From the NCBI GenBank assembly GCA_033782935.1, contig JAWQEG010000486.1, positions 3,224,001 to 3,288,000 of the forward strand: a stretch of 64,000 bases of DNA, read 5' to 3'. Of the stretch, positions 26,127 through 37,492 are shown one piece after another. The stretch is from Petrolisthes cinctipes (taxonomy: Eukaryota; Arthropoda; Malacostraca; Decapoda; Porcellanidae). Both the position numbers and the translations under genes were made by a program. The stretch's first letter is position 1, and each line of letters begins with the position of its first letter. The notes beneath the pieces were generated by a model. The model worked only from the letters and a program-made list of their open reading frames with translations, did no database searches and was not told where the DNA came from.

Positions 26127-27478
26127 GTACAGATCGCTTCTGGGACCCCAAAATATCGAATTTTTGGGTGTTTTGAGCCTGAATTTGAGATATAAACGGG
26201 TACAGAAGATGCATGCACATATCGACTTTTGGGCACCTAAAATATCGATTTTGAGCATGTTTTGGGTCTGTATCTTGAAAACATTCTAACTAGGAGTAGG
26301 GATGTACAGATCGCTTCTAGGACCCAAAAATACCGATTTTTCGGTTGTTTTGAACCTGAATTTGAGATATAAACAGGTACAGAAGATGCATGCACATATT
26401 GACTTTGGGCACCTAAAATATCGATTTTCAGCACGTTTTAGGCCTGTATTTTGAAAATACTCTAACTAGGTGTAGGCATGTACAGATCGCTTCTGGGACC
26501 CAAAAATATCGAATTTTCGGGTGTTTTGAGCCTGAATTTGAGATATAAACGGGTACAGAAGATGCATGCACATATCGGCTTTGGACACTTAAAATATCGA
26601 TTTTTAGCATGTTTTGAGCCTATATTTTGAAAAAATTCTAGCACTGAGTAGGCATGTACAAAAAGCTTCTGGGACCCAAAAATATCGAATTTTCGGATGT
26701 TTTGAGGTTGAATTTGGGATGTAAACGGGTACAGAAGATGCATGCACATATCGACTTTTGGGCACCTAAAAGATCGATTTTGAGTATGTTTTGGGCCTGT
26801 ATATTGAAAATACTCTAACACGGAGTAGGCATGTACAGATCGCTTCTGGGACCCAAAAATATCGAATTTTTGGGTGTTTTGGGCCTGAATTTGAGATATC
26901 GACTTTGGGCATCTAAAATATCGGTTTTTAGCATGTTTTGGGCCTATATTTTGAAAATATTCTAGCACTGAGTAGGCATGTACAGATCGCTTCTGGGACC
27001 CAAAAATATCGAATTTTCGGGTGTTTTGGGCCTGAATTTAATATATACATTTTGGGCACCTAAAATATCGATTTTTAGCATGTTTTGGGCCTATATTTTG
27101 AAAATATTCTAGCACTAAGTAGGCATGTACAGATCACTTCTGGGACCCCAAAATATCGAATTTTCGGGTGTTTTGAGCCTGAATTTGAGATATAAACGGG
27201 TACATATGATTCATGCACATATCGACTTTGGATACTTAAAATATGGATTTTTAGCATGTTTTGAGCCTATATTTTAAAAAAATTCTAGCACTGACTAGGC
27301 ATGTACAGATCGCTTCTGGGACACAAAAATATCGAATTTTCGGGAGTTTTGAGGTTGAATTTAGGATATAAACGGGTGCAGAAGATGAATACACATATTG
27401 ACTTTGGTCACCTAAAATATTGATTTTCAGCTTGTTTTGGGCCTGTATCTTGAAAAGATTCAAACTAGAAGTAGGCAT
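26127..27478 (+). repeat. 8-mer higher-order unit, 1352 bp, copy 2
   Basis: Second copy of the 1352-bp unit, with the same private AGCACGTTTTAGGCC at about 26429. Small differences include ACAAAAAGC for ACAAATCGC near 26658. Similarity to what follows copy 1 fades by about 27495. Confidence 0.9.
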
Positions 27479-27839
27479 GTACAGATCGCTTCTGGGACTC
27501 CAAAATATCCAATTTTCGGGTGTTTTGAACCTGAATTTGAGATATAAACGGGTACAGAAGATGCATCCTCATATCGACTTTTGGGCACCTAAAAGATCGA
27601 TTTTCAGTATGTTTTGGGCCTGTATACTGAAAATACTTTAACACGGAGTAGGCATGTACAGATCGCTTCTGGGACCCCAAAATATCGAATTTTTGGGTGT
27701 TTTGGGCCTGAATTTGAGATATCGACTTTGGGCACCTAAAATATCGGTTTTTAGCATGTTTTGGGCCTATATTTTGAAAATATTCTAGCACTGAGTAGGC
27801 ATGTACAGATCGCTTCTGGGACCCAAAAATATCGAATTT
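27479..27839 (+). repeat. Satellite linker monomers
   Basis: D- and G-type monomers resembling part of the 28-mer block (AAAAGATTCAAACTAG at about 27453 just upstream). No separate unit. Confidence 0.8.
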
Positions 27840-28899
27840 TCGGGTGATTTGAGGTTGAATTTGAGATATAAACGGGTGGAGAAGATGCATATACATATTG
27901 ACTTTGGTCACCTAAAATATCGATTTTCAGCTTGTTTTGGGCCTGTATCTTGAAAACATTCTAACTAGAAGTAGGCATGTACAGATCGCTTCTGGGACCC
28001 AAAAATATCGAATTTTCGGGTGTTTTGAGCCTGAATTTAAGATATAAACGGGTACAGAAGATGCATGCACATATCGACTTTGGACACTTAAAATATCGAT
28101 TTTTAGCATGTTTTGAGCCTATATTTTGAAAAAAATTCTAGCACTGAGTAGGCATGTACAAATCGCTTCTGGGACCCAAAAATATCGAATTTTCGGGTGT
28201 TTTGAGGTTGAATTAGGGATATAAACGGGTACAGAAGATGCATGCACATATCGACTTTGGACACTTAAAATATAGATTTTTACCATGTTTTGAGCCTATA
28301 TTTTGAAAAACATTCTAGCACTGACTAGACATGTACAGATCGCTTCTGGGACCCAAAATTATCGAATTTTCGGGTGTTTTGAGGTTGAATTTGAGATATA
28401 AACAAGTGCAGAAGATGCATATACATATTGACTTTGGTCATCTAAAATATCGATTTTCAGCTTGTTTTGGGCCTGTATCTTGAAAACATTCTAACTAGAA
28501 GTAGGCATGTACAGATCGCTTCTGGGACCCAAAAATATCGAATTTTCGGGTGTTTTGAGCCTGAATTTAAGATATAAACGGGTACAGAAGATGCATGCAC
28601 ATATCGACTTTAGACACTTGAAATATCGATTTTTAGCATGTTTTGAGCCTATATTTTGAAAAAAATTCTAGCACTGAGTAGGCATGTACAAATCGCTTCT
28701 GGGACCCAAAAATATCGAATTTTCGGGTGTTTTGAGGTTGAATTTGGGATATAAACGGGTACAGAAGATGTATGCACATATCGACTTTGGACACTTAAAA
28801 TATCGATTTTTAGCATGTTTTGAGCCTATATTTTGAAAAACATTCTAGCACTGACTAGACATGTACAGATCACTTCTGGGACCCAAAATTATCGAATTT
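27840..28899 (+). repeat. Trimer duplicated in tandem (2 x 530 bp)
   Basis: Three monomers (CAGCTTGTTTTGGG at 27929, then two TTTTGAGCC monomers) repeat at offset 530, with private features GAAAAAAATTC, TGTACAAATCGC and GAATTTAAGATATAAAC in both copies. Only a few bases differ, so the duplication is recent. Confidence 0.88.
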
Positions 28900-31632
28900 T
28901 CGGGTGTTTTGAGGTTGAATTTGAGATATAAACAAGTGCAGAAGATGCTTACACATGTTGACTTTGGGTACTTAAAATATCGATTTTCAGCATGTTTTGG
29001 GCCTGCATCTGAGTAGGCATGTACAGATCGCTTCTTGGACCCCAAAATATTGAATTTTCGGGTGTTTGGTGCTTGAATTTGAGATATAAACGGGTACAGA
29101 AGATGCATGCACATATCGACTTTTGGGCACCTAAAAGATCGATTTTCAGTATGTTTTGGGCCTGTATTTTGAAAATACTCTAACACAGAGTAGGCATGTA
29201 CAGTTCGCTTCTGGGACCCCAAAATATCGAATTTTCGGGTGTTTTGGGCCTGAATTTAAGATATACATTTTGGGCACCTAAAATATCGATTTTTAGCATG
29301 TTTTGGGCCTATATTTTGAAAATATTCTAGCTCTAAGTAGGCATGTATAGATCACTTCTGGGACCCCAAAATATCGAATTTTCGGGTGTTTTGAGCCTGA
29401 ATTTGAGATATAAACGGGTACAGATGATGCATGCACATATCGACTTCGGATACTTAAAATATCGATTTTTAGCATGTTTTGAGCCTTTATTTTGAAAAAA
29501 TTCTAGCACTGAATAGGCATGTATAGATCGCTTCTGGGACCCAAAAATATCGAATTTTCGGGTGTTTTGAGGTTGAATTTGGGATATAAACGGGTGCAGA
29601 AGATGCATACACATATTAACTTTGGTCACCTAAAATATCGATTTTCAGTATGTTTTGGGCCTGTATCTTGAAAACATTCTAACTAGGAGTAGGCATGTAC
29701 AGATCGCTTCTGGGACCCCAAGATATCGAATTTTCGGGTGTTTTGAACCTGAATTTGAGATATAAACGGGTACAGAAGATGTATCCTCATATCGACTTTT
29801 GGGCACCTAAATGATCGATTTTCATTATGTTTTGGGTCTGTATATTGAAAATACTCTAACACGGAGTAGGCATGTACAGATCGCTTCTGGGACCCCAAAA
29901 TATCGAATTTTCGGGTGTTTTGGACCTGAATTTGAGATATCGACTTTGGGCACCTAAAATATCGATTTTTAGCATGTTTTGGGCCTATATTTTGAAAATA
30001 TTCTAGCACTGAGTAGGCATGTACAGATCGCTTCTGGGACCCAAAATTATCAAATTTTCGGGTGTTTGTAGCCTGAATTTGAGATATAAGCGGGTATAGA
30101 AGATGCATGCACATATCTATCGACTTTGGACACTTAAAATATCAATTTTTAGCATGTTTTGAGCCTATATTTTGAAAACATTCTAGCACTGACTAGACAT
30201 GTACAGATCGCTTCTGGGACCCAAAATTATCGAATTTTCGGGTGTTTGTAGCCTGAATTTGAGATATAAACGGGTACAGAAGATGCATGCACATATCGAC
30301 TTTTGGGCACCAAAAAGATCGAATTTCAGTATGTTTTGGGCCAGTATTTTGAAAATACTCTAACACGGAGTAGGCATGTACAGTTCGCTTCTGGGACCCC
30401 AAAATATCGAATTTTCGGGTGTTTTAGACCTGAATTTGAGATATCGACTTTGGGCACCTAAAATATCGATTTTTAGCATGTTTTGGGCCTATATTTTGAA
30501 AATATTCTAGCACTGAGTAGGCATGTACAGATCGCTTCTGGAACCCAAAAATATCGAATTTTCGAGTGTTTGGAGCCTGAATTTGAGATATAAACGGGTA
30601 CAGAAGATGCTTGCACAAATCGACTTTTGGGCACCTAAAATATCGATTTTGAGCATGTTTTGGGCCTGTTTTTTGAAAATACTCTAACTAGGAGTAGGCA
30701 TGTACAGATCGCTTCTGGGACCCCAAAATATCGAATTTTCGGGTGTTTTGAGCTTGATTTTCAGATATAAACGGGTACAGAAGATACATGCACATATCGA
30801 CTTTGGACACTTAAAATATCGATTTTTAGCATGTTTTGGGCCTATATTTTGAAAACATTCTAGCACTGACTAGACATGTACAGATCGCTTCTGGGACCCA
30901 AAATTATCGAATTTTCGGGTGTTTTGAGGTTGAATTTGAGATATAAACGAGTGCAGAAGATGCATACACATGTTGACTTTGGGCACCTAAAATATCGATT
31001 TTTAGCATGTTTTGGGCCTGCATCTGAGTAGGCATGTACAGATCGCTTCTGGGACCCCCAAATATCGAATTTTCGGGTGTTTGTAGCATTAATATGAGAT
31101 ATAAATGGGTACAGAAAATGCATGCACATATCGACTTTTGGGCACCAAAAAGATCGAATTTCAATATGTTTTGGGCCTGTATTTTGAAAATACTCTAACA
31201 CGGAGTAGGCATGTACAGTTCGCTTCTGGGACCCCAAAATATCGAATTTTCGGGTGTTTTTGGCCTGAATTTGAGATATCGATTTTGGGCACCTAAAATA
31301 TCGATTATTAGCATGTTTTGGGCCTATATTTTGAAAATATTCTAGCTCTAAGTAGGCCTGTAAAGATCACTTCTGGGACCCCAAAATATCGAATTTTCGG
31401 GTGTTTTGAGCATGAATTTGAGATATAAACGGGTACAGATGATGCATGCACATATCGACTTTGGACACTTAAAATATCGACTTTTAGCATGGTTTGAGCC
31501 TATATTTTGAAAAAATTCTAGCACTGTACAGATCGCTTCTGGGACCCAAAAATATCGAATTTTCGGGTGTTTTGAGGTTGAATTTGGGATATAAACGGGT
31601 ACAGAAGATGCATGCACATATCGACTTTTTGG
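28900..31632 (+). repeat. Mosaic satellite, mixed monomer order
   Basis: B-C-D-E and related monomers, including a third occurrence of the CACATATCTATCGAC insertion near 30117 and an E-F-D run at about 31.3-31.6 kb. Nothing other than satellite is present. Confidence 0.85.
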
Positions 31633-32790
31633 CACCTAAAAGATCGATTTTCAGTATGTTTTGGGCCTTTATTTTGAAAATACTCTAACACGGAGTAGGC
31701 ATGTACAGTTCGTTTCTGGGACCCCAAAATATCGAATTTTCGGTTGTTTTAGGCCTGAATTTGAGATATCGACTTTGGGCCCCTAAAATATCGATTTTTA
31801 GCATGTTTTGGGCCTATATTTTGAAAATATTCTAGCACTGAGTAGGCATGTACAGATCGCTTCTGGAACCCCAAAATATCGAATTTTCGGGTGTTTTGAG
31901 CCTGAATTTGAGATATAAACGGGTACAGAAGATGCATGTACATATCGACTTTTGGGCACCTAAAATATCGATTTTGAGCATGTTTTGGGTCTGTATCTTG
32001 AAAACATTCTAACTAGGAGTAGGGATGTACATATCGCTTCTAGGACCCAAAAATACCGAATTCTCGGGTGTTTTGAGCCTAAATTTGAGTTATAAACAGG
32101 TACAGAAGATGCATGCACATATTAACTTTGGGCACCTAAAAGATCGATTTTCAGTATGTTTTGGGCCTGTATTTTGAAAATACTCTAACACGGAGTAGGC
32201 ATGTACAGTTCGCTTCTGGGACCCCAAAATATCGAATTTTCGGGTGTTTTGGGCCTGAATTTGAGATATCGACTTTAGGCACCTAAAATGTCGATTTTTA
32301 GCATGTTTTGGGCCTATATTTTGAAAATATTCTAGCACTGAGTAGGCATGTACAGATCGCTTCTGGAACCCCAAAATATCGAATTTTCGGGTGTTTTGAG
32401 CCTGAATTTGATATATAAACGGGTACAGAAAATGCATGTACATATCGACTTTTGGGCACCTAAAATATCGATTTTGAGCATGTTTTGGGTCTGTATCTTG
32501 AAAACATTCTAACTAGGAGTAGGGATGTAAAGATCGCATCTAGGACCCCAAAATATCGAATTTTCGGGTGTTTTGGGCCTGAATTTGAGATATCGACTTT
32601 AGGCACCTAAAATATCGATTTTTAGCATGTTTTTGGCCTATATTTTGAAAATATTCTAGCACTGAGTAGGCATGTACAAATCGCTTCTGGAACCCCAAAA
32701 TATCGAATTTTCGGGTGTTTTGAGCCTGAATTTGATATATAAACGGGTACAGAAGATGCATAAACATGTTGAGTTTGGGCACCTAAAATA
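31633..32790 (+). repeat. D-G-H trimer duplication and hybrid monomer
   Basis: A D-G-H trimer repeats at offset 500 (31633 and 32133). A third, shortened copy follows in which an H monomer (TAGGGATGTAAAG near 32520) turns into D (GGGCCTGAATTTGAGATATC) before the next G. This H/D hybrid makes the last step about 324 bp. Confidence 0.85.
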
Positions 32791-33034
32791 TCGATTTTCA
32801 GCATGTTTTGGGCCTGCATCTGAGTAGGCATGTACAGATCGCTTCTGGGACCCCAAAATATCGAATTTTAGGGTGTTTAGAGCCTGAATTTTAATATATA
32901 AACGGGTACAGAAGATGCATGCAAATATCGACTTTGGACACTTAAAATATCGATTTTTAGCATGTTTTGAGCCTATTTTTTTAAAACATTCTAGCACTGA
33001 CTAGACATGTACAGATCGCTTCTGTGACCCAAAA
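32791..33034 (+). repeat. Satellite linker monomers
   Basis: C- and B-type monomers with private changes (CCTATTTTTTTAAAACATTC near 32975). No other content. Confidence 0.8.
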
Positions 33035-34308
33035 TATCGAATTTTCGGGTGTTTGGAGCCTGAACTTGAGATATAAACGGCTACAGAAGATGCATGCACA
33101 TATTGACTTTGGGCACCTAAAATATCTATTTTCAGCATGTTTTGGGCCTGTATTTTGAAAATACTCTAACTAGGAGTAGGCATGTACAGATCGCTTCTGG
33201 GACCCAAAAATATCGAATTTTCGGGTGTTTTGAGCATGAATTTGAGATATAAACGGGTATAGAAGATGCATGCACATATCGACTTTGGACACTTAAAATA
33301 TCGATTTTTAGCATGTTTTGAGCCAATATTTTGAAAAAATTCTAGCACTGAGTAGGCATGTACAGATCGCTTCGGGGACCCAAAAATATCGAATTTTCGG
33401 GTGTTTTGAGGTTAAATTTGGGATATAAACGGGTACAGAAGATGCATGCACATATCGACTTTTGGGCACCTAAAATATCGATTTTGAGCATGTTTTGGGC
33501 CTGTATTTTGAAAATACTCTAACTAGGAGTAGGCTTGTACAGATCACTTCTGGGACCCAAAAATATCGAATTTTCGGGTGTTTTGAGCCTGAATTTGAGA
33601 TATAAACGGGTACAGAAGATGCATGCACATATCGACTTTGGACACTTAAATTATCGATTTTTAGCATGATTTGAGCCTATATTTTGAAAACATTCTAGCA
33701 CTGACTTGACATGTACAGATCGCTTCTAGGACCCAAAATTATCGAATTTTCGGGTGTTTTGAGGTTGAATTTGAGATATAAACGAGTGCAGAAGATGGAT
33801 ACACATGTTGACTTTGGGTACCTAAAATATCGATTTTCAGCATGTTTTGGGCCTGCATCTGAGTAGGCATGTTCAGATCGCATCTGGGACCAAAAAATAC
33901 CGAATTTTCGGGTGTTTGGAGCCTGAATTTGAGATATAAACGGGTACAGAAGATGCATGCACATATTGACTTTGGGCACCTAAAATATCGATTTTCAGCA
34001 TGTTTTGGGCCTGTATTTTGAAAATACTCTAACTAGGAGTAGGCATGTACAGATCGCTTCTGGGACCCAAAAATATCGAATTTTCGGGTGTTTTAAGCAT
34101 GAATTTGAGATATAAACGGGTATAGAAGATGCATGCACATATCGACTTTGGACACTTAAAATATCGATTTTTAGCATGTTTTGAGCCTATATTTTGAAAA
34201 AATTCTAGCACTGAGTAGGCATGTACAGATCGCTTCTGGGACCCAAAAATATCGAATTTTCGGGTGTTTTGAGGTTAAATTTGGGATATAAACGGGTACA
34301 GAAGATGC
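33035..34308 (+). repeat. Pentamer repeated at offset 863
   Basis: 33035-33445 reappears at 33898-34308. The 863-bp period equals four 176-bp monomers plus one C-class monomer. Both copies carry GGGTATAGAAGATGC and a TTTTGAGCC monomer after A. Confidence 0.85.
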
Positions 34309-35322
34309 ATCCTCATATCGACTTTTGGGCACCTAAAAGATCGATTTTCAATATGTTTTGGGCCTGTATATTGAAAATACTCTAACACGGAGTAGGCATG
34401 TACAGATCGCTTTTGGGACCCCGAAATATTGAATTTTTGGGTGTTTTGGGCCTGAATTGTAGATATCGACTTTGGGCACCTAAGATATCGGTTTTAAGCA
34501 TGTTTTAGGCCTATATTTTGAAAATATTTTAGCACTGACTAGGCATGTACAGATCGCTTCTGGGACCCCAAAATATCCAATTTTCGGGTGTTTTGAGCCT
34601 GAATTTGAGATATAAACGGGTACAGAAGATGCATGCACATATCGACTTTTGGGCACCTAAAATATCGATTTTGAGCATGTTTTGGGCCTGTATTTTGAAA
34701 ATAATCTAACTAGGAGTAGGCTTGTACACATCGCTTCTGGGACCCAAAAATATCGAATTTTCGGGTGTTTTGAGCCTGAATTTGAGATATAAACGGGTAC
34801 AGAAGATGCATGCACATATCGACTTTGGACACTTAAATTATCGATTTTTAGCATGTTTTAAGCCTATATTTTAAAAACATTCTAGCACTGACTAAACATG
34901 TACAGATCGCTTCTGGGACCCAAAATTATCGAATTTTCGGGTGTTTTGAGGTTGAATTTGAGATATAAACGAGTGCAGAAGATGCATACACATGTTGACT
35001 TTGGGTACCTAAAATATCGATTTTCAGCATGTTTTGGGCCTGCATCTGAGTAGGCATGTTCAGATCGCTTTTGGGACCAAAAAATATCGAATTTTCGGGT
35101 GTTTGTAGCCTGAATTTGAGATATAAACGGGTACAGAAGATGCATGCACATATCGACTTTTAGGCACCTAAAAGATCGATTTTCAGTATGTTTTAGGCCT
35201 GTATTTTGAAAATACACTAACATGGAGTAGGCAAGTACAGTTCGCTTCTGGGACCCCAAAATATCGAATTTTCGGGTGTTTTGGGCCTGAATTTGAGATA
35301 TCGATTTTGGGCACCTAAATTA
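34040..35322 (+). repeat. Block duplicated at offset 2170, copy 1
   Basis: 1283 bp whose private variants recur 2170 bp downstream: CGGTTTTAAGCATG near 34490, GGCTTGTACACATCGC near 34730, TAAATTATCG near 34836 and ACATGGAGTAGGCAAGTAC near 35220. Confidence 0.88.
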
Positions 35323-36209
35323 GCGATTATTAGCATGTTTTGGGCCTATATTTTGAAAATATTCTAGCACTAAGTAGGTATGTAAAGATCACTTCAGGGA
35401 CCCCAAAATACCGAATTTTTGGGTGTTTTGAGCCTGAATTTGTGATATAAACATGTCCAGAAGATGCATGCACATATTGACTTTGGGAAGCTAAAATATC
35501 GATTTTCAACATGTTTTGGGCCTGTATTTTGAAAATATTCTAACTAGGAGTAGGCATGTACAGATCGCTTCTGGGACCCAATAATATCGAATTTTCGGGT
35601 GTTTTGAGCCAGAATTTGAGATATAAACGGGTACAGAAGATGCATACACAAGTTGACTTTGGGCACCTAAAATATCGATTTTCAGCATGTTTTGGGCCTG
35701 CATCTGAGTAGGCATGTACAGATCGCTTCTAGGACCCAAAACTATCGAATTTTTGGGTGTTTGGAGCCTGAATTTGAGAAATAAACGGGTACAGAAGATG
35801 CATGCACATATCGATTTTCGACATTAAAAATATCGATTTTTAGCATGTTTTGAGCCTATATTTTGAAAAAATTCTAGCACTGAGTAGGCATGTACAGATC
35901 GCTTCTGGGACACCAAAATATCGAATTTTTGGGTGTTTTGGGCCTGAATTTGAGATATCGACTTTGGGCACCCAAAATATCGGTTTTTAGCATGTTTTGG
36001 GCCTATATTTTGAAAATATTCTAGCACTGAGTAGGCATGTACAGATCACTTCTGGGACCCCAAAATATCGAATTTTCTGGTGTTTGGAGCATGAATTTGA
36101 GATATAAACGGGTACAAAAGATGCATGCACATATCGACTTTTGGGCACCTAAAAGATCGATTTTCAGTATGTTTTGGACCTGTATTTTGAAAATACTCTA
36201 ACACGGAGT
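35323..36209 (+). repeat. Satellite between the two 2170-offset blocks
   Basis: E-, H-, C-, D- and G-type monomers that are not part of the repeated block. Ordinary satellite sequence. Confidence 0.8.
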
Positions 36210-37492
36210 AGGCATGTACAGATCGCTTCTGGGACCCAAAAATATCGAATTTTCGGGTGTTTTGAGCATGAATTTGAGATATAAACGGGTATAGAAGATG
36301 CATGCACATATCGACTTTGGACACTTAAAATATCGATTTTTAGCATGTTTTTGAGCCTATATTTTGAAAAATTTCTAGTACTGAGTAGGCATGTACAGAT
36401 CGCTTCTGGGACCCAAAAATATCGAATTTTCATGTGTTTTGAGGTAAAATTTGGGATATAAACGGGTACAGAAGATGCATCCTCATATCGACTTTTGGGC
36501 ACCTAAAAGATCGATTTTCAGTATGTTTTGGGCCTGTATATTGAAAATATTCTAACACGGAGTAGGCATGTACAGATCGCTTTTGGGACCCCAAAATATT
36601 GAATTTTTGGGTGTTTTGGGCCTGAATTTGAGATATCGACTTTGGGCACCTAAAATATCGGTTTTAAGCATGTTTTAGGCCTATATTTTGAAAATATTTT
36701 AGCACTGACTAGGCATGTACAGATCGCTTCTGGGACCCCAAAATATCCAATTTTCGGGTGTTTTGAGCCTGAATTAGAGATATAAACGGGTACAGAAGAT
36801 GCATGCACATATCGACTTTTGGGCACCTAAAATATCGATTTTGAGCATGTTTTGGGCCTGTATTTTGAAAATAATCTAACTAGGAGTAGGCTTGTACACA
36901 TAGCTTCTGGGACCAAAAAATATCGAATTTTCGGGTGTTTTGAGCCTGAATTTGAGATATAAACGGATACAGAAGATGCATGCACATATCGACTTTGGAC
37001 ACTTAAATTATCGATTTTTAGCATGTTTTAAGCCTATATTTTAAAAACATTCTAGCACTGACTAAACATGTACAGATCGCTTCTGGGACCCAAAATTATC
37101 GAATTTTCGGGTGTTTTGAGGTTGAATTTGAGATATAAATGAGTGCAGAAGATGCATACACATGTTGACTTTGGGTACCTAAAATATCGATTTTCAGCAT
37201 GTTTTGGGCCTGCATCTGAGTAGGCATGTTCAGATCGCTTCTGGGACCAAAAAATATCGAATTTTCGGGTGTTTGGAGCCTGAATTTGAGATATAAACGG
37301 GTACAGAAGATGCATGCACATATCGACTTTTAGGCACCTAAAAGATCGATTTTCAGTATGTTTTAGGCCTGTATTTTGAAAATACACTAACATGGAGTAG
37401 GCAAGTACAGTTCGCTTCTGGGACCCCAAAATATCGAATTTTCGGGTGTTTTGGGCCTGAATTTGAGATATCGATTTTGGGCACCTAAATTA
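36210..37492 (+). repeat. Block duplicated at offset 2170, copy 2
   Basis: Second copy of 34040-35322 with the same private variants and few differences, for example ACACATAGC for ACACATCGC near 36900. Confidence 0.88.
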
